Positions 19,064 to 27,162 of a stretch of DNA of 64,000 nucleotides are shown in pieces. How positions within the stretch are numbered: the stretch's first letter is position 1; each line of letters starts with the position of its first letter. Source of the stretch: Spirosoma foliorum (lineage in GTDB: Bacteria; Bacteroidota; Bacteroidia; Cytophagales; Spirosomataceae); contig NZ_CP059732.1 of assembly GCF_014117325.1 (NCBI RefSeq), positions 4,601,001-4,665,000 on the forward strand. Reading direction: 5' to 3'. Below the pieces are notes generated by a model, which was given only the letters and a program-made list of their open reading frames with translations, ran no database searches and had not been told where the DNA came from. The position numbers and the translations under genes are program-made.

Positions 19064-19876
19064 TTGTCCGAAGCACCATTCATTAGCTCTACTACTAAAC
19101 TATACAATATTTTGTACAAAATCTATCCCAAAACGCTTTTTCTTGGACAAATAATCCAATATCTGCCAAGCTGTCAGTCTACTAACGACGAAGCGGCTGC
19201 TTTGATTGCCCAAACGGACCCTAGTGAGGGCATGCTTGTCATAACCGACAACCAAACTGCTGGACGCGGACAACGTGGTAATCAATGGGAAGCAAAATCT
19301 GGGCAGAATCTAACCGTTTCGTTGATTCTTAAGCCATCTTTCTTAGCGGCCACCGAACAATTCTGGCTCAACATCGCTATTTCGCTAGGTATTTACGATG
19401 CCCTCCAACCGCTTGTTGGCGATTCGCTACGGATTAAATGGCCCAATGATATTTACGTCGGTGATCAGAAATTGGGCGGAATTCTGATTGAAAATATTCT
19501 GCACGGCTATAACATCGAGTGGTCAATTGTGGGAATGGGGCTGAATGTGAATCAAACAGAGTTTGGTTATTCAACGGCAACGTCGTTACAACTACAGGCT
19601 CCGCTACCAAATTCGTATGATCTTCCTGGGTTACTTAGCCGTTTATGCGAAACGCTCGAACAGCGCTACTTACAATTGCGTGCAGGACAACGGGATGCCT
19701 TAAAAATCAACTATCTACAGATACTCTATCGCTATCAGGAAGAGCATACATTCGAAGCCGATGGCTACTCGTTCCGAGGGACAATCATTGGTATAGATGC
19801 TACCGGTCGTCTGGCCATATCAACCGCCGGCCAAGTGCGGTATTTTAACTTTAAAGAAGTAAGCTTTTATGTATGA
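19064..19876 (+). CDS. birA: Biotin--[acetyl-CoA-carboxylase] ligase
   Basis: Attaches biotin to biotin carboxyl carrier protein via biotinyl-AMP. Motifs: YLPSCQSTNDEAAALI at the start, the biotinyl-AMP loop GRGQRGNQWEA (GRGRRGRxW type), KWPNDIYVGDQKLGGILIE with the catalytic lysine, and VGMGLNVNQ. A C-terminal SH3-like domain ends in YFNFKEVSFYV. No N-terminal helix-turn-helix, so it is not an autoregulator. There is no ATG: TTG at 19064 gives 270 residues, but TTG at 19112 (MYKIYPKTLFLG) fits Bacteroidota homologues better. Divergent from rsfS. The stop codon lies inside the 7-nt repeat array that follows. Confidence 0.92.
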   Translation: MSEAPFISSTTKLYNILYKIYPKTLFLGQIIQYLPSCQSTNDEAAALIAQTDPSEGMLVITDNQTAGRGQRGNQWEAKSGQNLTVSLILKPSFLAATEQFWLNIAISLGIYDALQPLVGDSLRIKWPNDIYVGDQKLGGILIENILHGYNIEWSIVGMGLNVNQTEFGYSTATSLQLQAPLPNSYDLPGLLSRLCETLEQRYLQLRAGQRDALKINYLQILYRYQEEHTFEADGYSFRGTIIGIDATGRLAISTAGQVRYFNFKEVSFYV

Positions 19877-19939
19877 TGTATGATGCATGGTAGAAAAATA
19901 CATCATACATCATACATCATACATCATACATCATACATA
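19869..19939 (+). repeat. Period-7 hairpin with a tandem ACATCAT array
   Basis: Left: three heptamers ATGTATG/ATGTATG/ATGCATG at 19869-19889. Right: five perfect tandem copies of ACATCAT plus ACAT at 19900-19938. The arms pair. The left part overlaps the last codons and stop of birA, and the right part ends at the TAA of the convergent phosphatase. The same word family is at 36540-36612. Confidence 0.92.
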
Positions 19940-21592
19940 TTACTTAATCGCTTCCTCTACTGGATTACCAATGCAGCCATTTGGTTCGAGGAGACCGAGA
20001 AGAGCTGTAATAGTTGGGGCAATATCATGAATATGCGTTCGACGCAGCGTTTGGCCCGGTTTTACGCCCCAACCGTAAATCAGGAATGGTACGTGGGTAT
20101 CATAAGCGTACGTAGTACCATGCGTTGTACCCTTGTTACGACCTTCAATCCACCCTGGAGGTTGCATTACATAGAAATCACCGCTCCGATTTGGATGGTA
20201 CACATTCCGAAACAAATTTTCCTGCAATAATGGCAGAGCCTCTGCTCCCAGGTTGTGTAAATTCACCACGTTGACAACCGCCTTTTGTTTAAGTAACGTC
20301 GCTCGTAGCAATTCGTAAACATCCTGCATAGCAATCTTCTTCTCGGTTAGCAATGCATGATTCAGATAAATCTGCTGGTTAATGTAGGACAGCATCCATT
20401 GGCCTGGGCCATAGGCTTTTTCGAGCGTGGCCTTTACGGTTTCGCCAATTTCTCCATAACTCTTTACACCAGCTGGAATGCGGTACTCCTGTAGAAAACC
20501 GGGGGCATCAACCACGCCATGATCGGCCGATAGGAACGTTACCCATTGGCCTTGCCCTACAGTAGCATCCAACTGAGCAAAAATATCAGCTAGTTGACGA
20601 TCAAGTCGAATGTAGTTGTCTTCTGTTTCTACGGCGTGTGTTCCAAAAGCATGGCCGATATAATCGGGCGATGAAAAGCTGAGGCAAAGCATATCCGTTA
20701 CATCGTGCTTGCCCAGTTGTTCACCCTTTATGGCAGCCAACGCAAATTCTTTCGTAATCTGATCGCCATAGGGACTAGTCCGCAATACTTCATATTTGCT
20801 GCTACCCGTCTGAACAACAAATTCATGAGGGAAAACCGCTTTTGCTTCGCCCGGCATTGTAGCTTCGTAAGGCTTATCATCGGCAGAGCTTTCTGTATAT
20901 TGATTCATGGGAAGCGTAGTCTCCCACTTTTGGCTAATGAATTTCTCAGGCAGTTTTTGAGCATTAAATGCCTGTACCCATTGCGGTAACTCCTGCTGAT
21001 AAAATGTACTGCTTATGAAATTACCATCTTTCGAATCAAACCAATAGGCAGCGTTGGCGGCATGTCCGGCGGGCAAAATGGCACCCCGATCCTTCAGAGC
21101 AATACCAATTACTTTAGCCCGACCATCAGTAGCCAGCTTGAGCTGATCGCCAATTGTAGTAACCAGCAGGTTGCGGGGCGACATTTTACCCGCTGTACCT
21201 GTATTACCTACTGTAGTTACGGTCGTATCTTCGGCACAGTATAATAAACGACCAATATTCCGCTCATAGAAATCATTACCTACAATGCCATTGAGTGCTG
21301 GAGCAGATCCCGTATAAATGGCAGCGTGACCAGGCCCCGTATACGTAGCGGCATAATGATAATGGTTATTTCGGGCATTAAATCCCTGATCCATCAATCG
21401 TCGAAAACCACCCGTGCCAAATTTGGAATAGTATCGGTAGAGGTAATCATAACGCATTTGATCGACTACTATTCCGACAACGAGTTTAGGCTTATCTAAC
21501 GGCGACCGGGCAATTACCGGCGCTTTTTTAGGTTGCGCTAACGCTGTTACCGTTAGTAAAGACGATAACAAAATGGAAGAAATAAGACGCAT
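19940..21592 (-). CDS. Secreted alkaline phosphatase-superfamily enzyme (PafA-like)
   Basis: Exported phosphomonoesterase or phosphodiesterase of the type I phosphodiesterase/alkaline phosphatase superfamily, resembling Bacteroidota PafA. From the ATG at 21592 the protein has about 550 residues and starts with a signal peptide (MRLISSILLSSLLTVTALAQ). Metal-site and nucleophile motifs: VGIVVDQMRYDYL, the catalytic threonine region YAATYTGPGHAAIYTGS, SSPDYIGHAFG, FLSADHGVVDAPGFL, and GTTHGTTYAYDTHVPFLIYG near the C-terminus. An in-frame upstream extension to 21706 would mask the signal peptide and cover the promoter box, so I reject it. A TACATTTG box lies 34 bases upstream. Confidence 0.93.
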   Translation of the reverse strand: MRLISSILLSSLLTVTALAQPKKAPVIARSPLDKPKLVVGIVVDQMRYDYLYRYYSKFGTGGFRRLMDQGFNARNNHYHYAATYTGPGHAAIYTGSAPALNGIVGNDFYERNIGRLLYCAEDTTVTTVGNTGTAGKMSPRNLLVTTIGDQLKLATDGRAKVIGIALKDRGAILPAGHAANAAYWFDSKDGNFISSTFYQQELPQWVQAFNAQKLPEKFISQKWETTLPMNQYTESSADDKPYEATMPGEAKAVFPHEFVVQTGSSKYEVLRTSPYGDQITKEFALAAIKGEQLGKHDVTDMLCLSFSSPDYIGHAFGTHAVETEDNYIRLDRQLADIFAQLDATVGQGQWVTFLSADHGVVDAPGFLQEYRIPAGVKSYGEIGETVKATLEKAYGPGQWMLSYINQQIYLNHALLTEKKIAMQDVYELLRATLLKQKAVVNVVNLHNLGAEALPLLQENLFRNVYHPNRSGDFYVMQPPGWIEGRNKGTTHGTTYAYDTHVPFLIYGWGVKPGQTLRRTHIHDIAPTITALLGLLEPNGCIGNPVEEAIK

Positions 21593-21625
21593 AAGGTCGT
21601 TTGTTGGGGTTGGGTAACTTTTGGG

Positions 21626-21633
21626 CAAATGTA
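21626..21633 (-). promoter_or_regulatory. Putative -7 promoter box of the PafA-like gene
   Basis: On the minus strand TACATTTG matches TAnnTTTG exactly, 34 bases upstream of the ATG at 21592. It supports the short start. Confidence 0.55.
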
Positions 21634-21709
21634 CAAAACAAATTGTTGGGCGATTAAAGGATAAAAATGAAGCCTTTGTGATCTCTGATTCGAAAAAATC
21701 CAGCAAGAG

Positions 21710-22582
21710 TTGCCAAGTATATATAATCAGGCGACTTTTTTTTCCAACATTCTGGTTTTGATTCTGTTAATAGTTATCCTCTTGTTTGACATGATTCAGA
21801 TTTCCGGACCCGCTACATTCTGGTTAACAGCTCTGCTATTTTTCGTAGCTATTTTCGGGCGATACGTTCTATTTTCGCTGACATTCTGGTGGCTGTTCAA
21901 CGTGTCGTGGAAAGAGCAGTTTGCGCAAAGGACCGTACAAACGCGCCCGCGAAAACCAGATCAGGATTGGCGTGAGATTGGCTGGTCGGCACTGACGTCG
22001 ATTATCTTCACCGCTATTGCTATGGGGATGATTCTGGCTTACCAGGCTGGTCATACTGCTGTTTACACGCACCTCCACGACTATCCGCTCCTTTGGTATC
22101 CGGTTAGTATTCTATTGGTTCTGTTTATTCACGAGACGTATTATTATTGGCTACACCGCTGGATGCACCGGCCGGGCGTCTATAAATGGGTTCACAAAAC
22201 CCACCACGACAGTATTACGACTTCGCCCTGGACTGCCTTCTCGTTTCATCCTATTGAAAGTACGCTTCAGGCCATTATCATTCCTGCACTAACATTTGTT
22301 ATTCCACTTCATATTTCTGCGGTTGGGCTTATCCTCATGATTATGACCTTATCGAGCGCGGTCAATCACCTGAATACAGAAATTTATCCCCGTAACTTCA
22401 ATAATCACTGGTTTGGGCGCTGGCTTATCGGAGCAACTCACCATAGTTTACATCACACGCAATTCCGGTTCAACTACGGGCTCTATTTCACGTTTTGGGA
22501 TAAATGGATGAAAACCGAAAGCCCCGATTTTCACCGATTATTTGGGGAGAAAACGAAAAAGAGGAATAGTAGCGAGGAGTGA
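21710..22582 (+). CDS. Sterol desaturase/fatty acid hydroxylase-family membrane protein
   Basis: Integral membrane di-iron oxygenase of the fatty acid hydroxylase superfamily. The 290 residues have four to five hydrophobic segments. The histidine clusters are present: HETYYYWLHRWMHR, VHKTHHDS, and at the C-terminus HLNTEIYP and THHSLHHTQFRFNYG. The substrate (a sterol-like, carotenoid or lipid chain) cannot be told. The longest start is TTG at 21710; the ATG at 21791 (MIQISGPATFW) would remove the first membrane segment, so I keep the longer form with doubt. The last codons (SSEE, stop) lie in the arm of the following hairpin. Confidence 0.88.
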   Translation: MPSIYNQATFFSNILVLILLIVILLFDMIQISGPATFWLTALLFFVAIFGRYVLFSLTFWWLFNVSWKEQFAQRTVQTRPRKPDQDWREIGWSALTSIIFTAIAMGMILAYQAGHTAVYTHLHDYPLLWYPVSILLVLFIHETYYYWLHRWMHRPGVYKWVHKTHHDSITTSPWTAFSFHPIESTLQAIIIPALTFVIPLHISAVGLILMIMTLSSAVNHLNTEIYPRNFNNHWFGRWLIGATHHSLHHTQFRFNYGLYFTFWDKWMKTESPDFHRLFGEKTKKRNSSEE

Positions 22583-22640
22583 GAAGTTGCTGACGATAAT
22601 AGTTGTGTTGCGTCAGCAACTTCTCACTCCTCACTCCTAT
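22574..22640 (+). repeat. Period-7 hairpin between convergent genes
   Basis: Perfect 22-bp arms lie at 22574-22595 and 22611-22632. Heptamers: GAGGAGT, GAGAAGT on the left; CTCACTC repeated on the right. The left arm encodes the C-terminal Glu-Glu and stop of the upstream gene. No T tract. It separates the desaturase from the convergent polyprenyl synthase. Confidence 0.9.
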
Positions 22641-22653
22641 TACTAAGCATATA

Positions 22654-23628
22654 CTATTTACTTCGGTCTATAGTATACTGTACGAGTTGGTACAGTGACT
22701 GGCGGTAGGTTGAATCGGGGAAGGCGTTCAATAGTGCTTTTGCTTCAGCCACGTATTGGTTCATGGCCTGCGTTGCGTATTCAATCCCGCCGGAATTCTT
22801 AACGAAGGTGATCACCTCATCCACCTTTTTGGGTTTCTCGCTTTCATTCTTGATGATATTGATAATTCGACGCTTTTCCAGAAAACCGGCTTTATTTAAC
22901 GCATAAATAAGCGGCAAGGTCATCTTTTTCTCTTTGATATCGATCCCCAATGGCTTTCCAACTTCGGCAGTACCGTAGTCAAACAAATCATCTTTAATCT
23001 GGAAAGCAATCCCAACTTTTTCACCGAAAACGCGAGCCTTTTCCACCATGTCTTTATCGACACCCACCGACTGTGCCCCTACAGCACAACAGGCGGCAAT
23101 GAGCGAAGCCGTTTTCTGACGAATAATCTCGTAGTAAACGGCTTCGGTAATATCTAAACGACGCGCTTTTTCAATCTGAAGCAGCTCACCTTCGCTGAGT
23201 TCGCGAACGGCCATTGTAACGATACGAAGCAGATCGTGCTCATTATTATCAACGGCCAGAAACAAACCACGCGTCAACAGGTAATCGCCAACCAGTACAG
23301 CTACTTTATTTTTCCAGAGCGCATTGATGGAAAAAAAGCCGCGTCGATAATTCGATTCATCGACCACATCGTCATGAACGAGCGAGGCCGTATGGCACAA
23401 TTCAATGAGTGAGGCACCCCGGTAGGTCGATTCGTTAATCTGTCCGCAAACACCGGCCATCAGAAACACAAACATCGGGCGAAGTTGCTTGCCTTTCCGC
23501 TTCACAATGTACTTCGTAATCTGGTCGAGCAGCATGACGTCACTCTTCATCAATCCCCTGAACTTCTGTTCGAATAATTCCATTTCGACAGCAATCGGGG
23601 CCTGTATATCAGCGACGGTAAGAGACAT
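22654..23628 (-). CDS. Polyprenyl diphosphate synthase (trans-isoprenyl, IspB-like)
   Basis: Chain-elongating prenyltransferase, probably making the menaquinone side chain. The 324 residues contain GKQLRPMFVFL, the first aspartate-rich motif DDVVD at 86-90 followed by ESNYRRG, the K-T-A-S-L-I block (QKTASLIAACC) and the second aspartate-rich motif QIKDDLFDYG. Small residues before the first motif are consistent with a medium or long product, but length is not predictable with certainty. Its upstream region, shared with the divergent patatin gene, carries a periodic hairpin. Confidence 0.94.
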   Translation of the reverse strand: MSLTVADIQAPIAVEMELFEQKFRGLMKSDVMLLDQITKYIVKRKGKQLRPMFVFLMAGVCGQINESTYRGASLIELCHTASLVHDDVVDESNYRRGFFSINALWKNKVAVLVGDYLLTRGLFLAVDNNEHDLLRIVTMAVRELSEGELLQIEKARRLDITEAVYYEIIRQKTASLIAACCAVGAQSVGVDKDMVEKARVFGEKVGIAFQIKDDLFDYGTAEVGKPLGIDIKEKKMTLPLIYALNKAGFLEKRRIINIIKNESEKPKKVDEVITFVKNSGGIEYATQAMNQYVAEAKALLNAFPDSTYRQSLYQLVQYTIDRSK

Positions 23629-23645
23629 TATATGGGGTATTCAGT

Positions 23646-23719
23646 CGATAGTCGTTAGTTAATAGTTGTCAGTTATTACTTGTTACCGACAACTATTGAC
23701 TAACGACTATTAACTATTC
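23646..23719 (+). repeat. Period-7 hairpin in a divergent gap
   Basis: Arms 23648-23670 and 23688-23710 pair over 23 bp with one mismatch. The region reads as heptamers nnnAGTn on the left (GATAGTC, GTTAGTT) and nnnACTA on the right. It lies between two divergent genes, so it cannot be a terminator for either. Confidence 0.9.
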
Positions 23720-23881
23720 GTTAACAATTATAGTAAGGAAAGCGCAGACGCCGAAAAAGCCGTTCAGAAAACCTAACCACCTTTTCATAACTATCCGAGC
23801 ATCAATTCGTTTTGTTTATTACTTGAAAACACTCAACTTACCGGCACGGCAAGTCAGGTATGCCATTTACTATCGTTTTGC

Positions 23882-24877
23882 ATGATTAACAACCCTACTC
23901 CAACTGTTCCGAAGGTAGCCGCTACTCAGCCCAGAACCAATTCAACCACTCACGCACTCGTATTAGGAGGAGGATCGCTAAAAGGGGCGTTCCAGGTTGG
24001 AGCCGTTATGGCACTTTTTGAGTCAGGCTTTGTACCTAATAAACTATATGGAATTTCGGTTGGGAGCCTCAACGCTACGTTTATTGCGAATGAAGCAGCC
24101 CGTCAGCAAGCCGAAACAGGTCAGGTTGACTGGACAAAAGTAGGCAAATATTTAATTGAATTCTGGATTCGGAATATCACGAAGCCCAGCGACGTGGCGG
24201 TTATACGATCTCGGTTCCGTATGGGGTACAACACCCTCATGAGTCGATTCGATGGTTTGTTAGATAATTCGCCGATTCAAAACCTTATCCGAAGTCATGT
24301 TGATGTTGAAGCCATCAAAACGGGCCCTGTAACGCTGAAAGTTGGTGCGGTCGACATTATCGAGGGCGATATGTATTATGCCGACGCTCACGACCCTAAT
24401 TTTCTGGACTATGTGTATGCGAGCAGTTCGCTACCGTTCTTAATGCCTGCCATACAAATCGGGGGCGACCATCGGCGGGCGTTCTTAGACGGTGGTCTGC
24501 GAGAAGTAGCTCCGTTGCGAGTCGCTATCGAAGATGGAGCCAACGACATAGCCTGCATAGCCTGCCACGCCAAGAAGATTTACAACGAGAAATTCAACTA
24601 CCGAAACCTGTTGAACTTGATGGACCGGGTGAAAGATATAACGGTCAATCAGTTGGTCAATAATGATATTGCATGGGCCGAACGCTTTGCCGAACGCGAA
24701 AAACTCCATGATCGTAATCTCAACCTAACCATTATCCGTCCTACCGAACCTCTGTCGTTGAATCTGATGAAATTCACCTCGGAAGATATTGGAAAGATGA
24801 TTGTGCAGGGGTATCAGGCCGGAACCGATATGGTGAAGCAGAAGCGCCTGATCGGTTCTAAGACAATTTTGCCCTGA
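23882..24877 (+). CDS. Patatin-like phospholipase
   Basis: Ser/Asp-dyad lipid acyl hydrolase of 331 residues. The oxyanion-hole motif LVLGGGSLKGAFQVGAV begins near residue 28. The nucleophile elbow GISVGSLNA follows near residue 59, and the catalytic aspartate motif DGGLREVAPL comes after a proline-containing strand (SSSLPFLMPAIQIGG). The N-terminal 24 residues are low-complexity and proline/threonine-rich. No signal peptide, so it probably acts in the cytoplasm or at the inner membrane. It ends 4 bases before the stop of the convergent MBL gene. Substrate unknown. Confidence 0.93.
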   Translation: MINNPTPTVPKVAATQPRTNSTTHALVLGGGSLKGAFQVGAVMALFESGFVPNKLYGISVGSLNATFIANEAARQQAETGQVDWTKVGKYLIEFWIRNITKPSDVAVIRSRFRMGYNTLMSRFDGLLDNSPIQNLIRSHVDVEAIKTGPVTLKVGAVDIIEGDMYYADAHDPNFLDYVYASSSLPFLMPAIQIGGDHRRAFLDGGLREVAPLRVAIEDGANDIACIACHAKKIYNEKFNYRNLLNLMDRVKDITVNQLVNNDIAWAERFAEREKLHDRNLNLTIIRPTEPLSLNLMKFTSEDIGKMIVQGYQAGTDMVKQKRLIGSKTILP

Positions 24878-24881
24878 TCAG

Positions 24882-26141
24882 CTACTGACAGCGGTAAGGT
24901 CCATGAATAGCTTTCAGGATAAACGACTCATTAGTGTCATCCAGAACAAAAATTCGGTACGATTTACCACCGGGGTCAACCCGAACAACAATGTGGCCAG
25001 CCTCGCTTTTGAGTTGTTGTCGTAACTCGCCAATAGCGGTTTTGGCTTCTTCCAGTAAGTTGGTGGCAAAGACATCACGTTCGCCAGCGTAACTCTGCCT
25101 CGATAGCATACGCTCAAGCACGTCACGTCCTGGGTGTGAAGAAGCCCAGGCTGGAAGAATCAATACGCGTGGTCGCAAACTAGCCAGCAACGTTCCATTT
25201 TCAGAATCAGCGTAGCCATGATGATCAATCAATTGAACATCGACAGGTCCGGCGACATTGGCAATAGGCGTTTCTACATCGTGCCAGGCAGGTGACCCAA
25301 ACTGAAGCACCCCCTGAATATCTCCCCCCGAAAAATAATCAAAGTCTCCATAACGAATCTGGTAAGCAATGCTGCACATATTTTCGTTTGGGTAATCCTT
25401 CGGTTGTAAAGTGCTCAAACTCGGAAAATCTGACCAGGTCTCATTCTTGACACCCGTCCAGATTTCGCCATTAACGGCCATGTTCCGAACTTCTACCGGA
25501 TATTTTTTGCTTAGCCTAGGCTGCTCAACAAAGGTAATCTGATCGTTTCGGCCTGCCTGAAATCGCTCAACTTTTAAGCCTTTATGCTGGATTTGCCAAT
25601 CCAGAAACCGACGGTAATTAACAACCATAGAATCGCTGGTAAACGGAGTTGGGTAGTTGTAACTGGGCCACCCCCGGTCTAATAATTTTCGGATAGGAAT
25701 ATACTCGGCGACTTCTGTAATACCTGTCAATACATAGCCTCCCGCTCCCAGCTTTGTCACGTTTAGCGGGGAACCCATATGATCATTATGAAAATGCGTG
25801 ATGATGGCGTAATCGATGGCAGGTTGAGCGTTAAAGCGTAACATGGCGCGAGCATAGCGGGCAATCCATTCCCCAGCCTGACGCTCATTTGTAGGCTTTA
25901 CAGGTATGTTTCGTGGCTTGCCTGTCCGCCAGTTGATCGGGTTAATGGCACCTGCATCTACCAGTAAACTAGTGCCATCTGGCAATACAATAAGCGTGGA
26001 GTTCCCTTGTCCCGTATTGATCTGGTGAATATCCAGTTGCCCTTCCTGCCAAACGGGCAAGGGTTTGCCCACTTGTTGTGCCCAGACAGACGTTATCCAC
26101 AGCAATGGTACCCCTAAAAACAGAAGTCGAATGAATGGCAT
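24882..26141 (-). CDS. Exported metallo-beta-lactamase-fold hydrolase (ComEC C-terminal-like)
   Basis: 419 residues starting with a signal peptide (MPFIRLLFLGVPLLWITSVWAQ). The MBL fold resembles the soluble domain of ComEC: LDIHQINTGQGNSTLIVLPDG, SLLVDAGA, then the metal motif AIITHFHNDHMGSPLNV, followed by YFSGGDIQG and LIDHHGY. The C-terminal third has PAWASSHPGRDVLERMLSR. It may act on nucleic acids or phosphodiesters in the periplasm, but that is inference. A glycerophosphodiesterase gene lies just upstream on the same strand, with a short palindrome between them. Confidence 0.88.
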   Translation of the reverse strand: MPFIRLLFLGVPLLWITSVWAQQVGKPLPVWQEGQLDIHQINTGQGNSTLIVLPDGTSLLVDAGAINPINWRTGKPRNIPVKPTNERQAGEWIARYARAMLRFNAQPAIDYAIITHFHNDHMGSPLNVTKLGAGGYVLTGITEVAEYIPIRKLLDRGWPSYNYPTPFTSDSMVVNYRRFLDWQIQHKGLKVERFQAGRNDQITFVEQPRLSKKYPVEVRNMAVNGEIWTGVKNETWSDFPSLSTLQPKDYPNENMCSIAYQIRYGDFDYFSGGDIQGVLQFGSPAWHDVETPIANVAGPVDVQLIDHHGYADSENGTLLASLRPRVLILPAWASSHPGRDVLERMLSRQSYAGERDVFATNLLEEAKTAIGELRQQLKSEAGHIVVRVDPGGKSYRIFVLDDTNESFILKAIHGPYRCQ

Positions 26142-26179
26142 GTAGCAATAAGGAGTAGATTATTTACTGTCAAAACTAC

Positions 26180-26212
26180 AAACCTATAAGGTCTGGCAGA
26201 CCTTATAGGTTT
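26180..26212 (-). repeat. Perfect 16-bp palindrome
   Basis: Arms 26180-26195 and 26197-26212 with a single-base centre, in the gap after the glycerophosphodiesterase stop (read on the minus strand). Short A/T tails flank it. It could be a terminator. Confidence 0.85.
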
Positions 26213-26218
26213 AAACTA

Positions 26219-27085
26219 TTAAAATAAGCTAGCTACTTCCTGTGGCCGATCGGTGGTCAGTATATCTCCTCCTTGCTTAACTACATCCCGATAACCAGCG
26301 CCAGCTTCTGCCATTGGCTTTTCGTCTAATTGCCCAGGCCCATAAGTGCCTACGGAGGCAAGAATACCAAGTTTATGTAAGCGTTCGTAGTACGTTGCTG
26401 GCTGAAGCTTTTGTGGGGTAAGTGCAATTAAATGGCCCGAAGCCAATGGATGGTTTTCTAGTTTATCCAGATCGGCCATACTGTTTACGCCAACGGCCAA
26501 CCAGAGCGTAGGATATTTATCCCGTACTCGTTGCGCTTCGGCAAATGAGTAGCAAATAACAAAAACAGAATGTACTGCCTTATGCTTATCCACTTCTTTC
26601 ATTACACGCAAAGGGTCTGTTCCCGGCTTCACATCCAGAGCAAGCATATAGCGGTTTTTGTTCCAGTTCAGGATATCCGTAAACGTTGGCATCGACTGAT
26701 TGGTCAACTCTCCTGCCAGCGTTTTGAGTTTAATTTTACGTAACTCCGCCAATGTCTTTTCAGACACCGGCCCTTTCGCATCCGACTCCCGATCCAGTGT
26801 AGCATCATGCAATAAAACAAAGCCACTGTCGCGCGTCATGCGCACATCCATCTCAATAATAGCATCAGGAAGCACTTTTGCCGTTTTATCGAATGTAGTG
26901 ATCGAATTTTCGGTATCCGACGAACCAGGACCTCCTCGATGGGCTAATATGAGCGGGTGTTTTCGAGTTGAGGAGTACTTAAAAAAGGCATCGACAGTTT
27001 TAGTATCGTGAAACCGATTGACCAATTGGGCCATTCCCTTACTCGCTGTGAGGAGTGTCAGTAAAAGAAAAATGTTCGTTTTCAT
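26219..27085 (-). CDS. Glycerophosphodiester phosphodiesterase
   Basis: Hydrolyses glycerophosphodiesters to glycerol-3-phosphate and an alcohol. 288 residues with a signal peptide (MKTNIFLLLTLLTASKGMAQ), so it is exported. TIM-barrel GDPD motifs: LILAHRGGPGSSDTENS, the metal pair in IIEMDVRMTRD, VLLHDATLDRES, and later LALDVKP. The final GGDILTTDRPQEVASLF is typical. It begins 22 bases past the hairpin that terminates the large TonB receptor upstream, so it is probably transcribed separately. Confidence 0.94.
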   Translation of the reverse strand: MKTNIFLLLTLLTASKGMAQLVNRFHDTKTVDAFFKYSSTRKHPLILAHRGGPGSSDTENSITTFDKTAKVLPDAIIEMDVRMTRDSGFVLLHDATLDRESDAKGPVSEKTLAELRKIKLKTLAGELTNQSMPTFTDILNWNKNRYMLALDVKPGTDPLRVMKEVDKHKAVHSVFVICYSFAEAQRVRDKYPTLWLAVGVNSMADLDKLENHPLASGHLIALTPQKLQPATYYERLHKLGILASVGTYGPGQLDEKPMAEAGAGYRDVVKQGGDILTTDRPQEVASLF

Positions 27086-27106
27086 AACTCTGGTTTGTTA
27101 GAAATA

Positions 27107-27142
27107 AAAATCCCCCGTCACAATTTCTGTGCGGGGGATTTT
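27107..27142 (-). terminator. Rho-independent terminator of the Oar-like receptor
   Basis: AAAATCCCCCG pairs with CGGGGGATTTT; read on the minus strand it ends in a T-rich tract. It lies about 20 bases after the receptor stop. Confidence 0.9.
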
Positions 27143-27162
27143 GTCATGTTACTGCGAAGAAA

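Noticed and set aside
19900..19938. CRISPR array reading of the ACATCAT repeats
   Set aside because: The repeats are tandem 7-mers without spacers, and no cas genes are present.
21593..21706. Extended start of the alkaline phosphatase-like protein
   Set aside because: It would bury the signal peptide MRLISSILLSS and overlap the promoter box.
23871..23880. TATCGTTTTG as a promoter of the patatin gene
   Set aside because: It ends one base before the ATG and has one extra base relative to TAnnTTTG.
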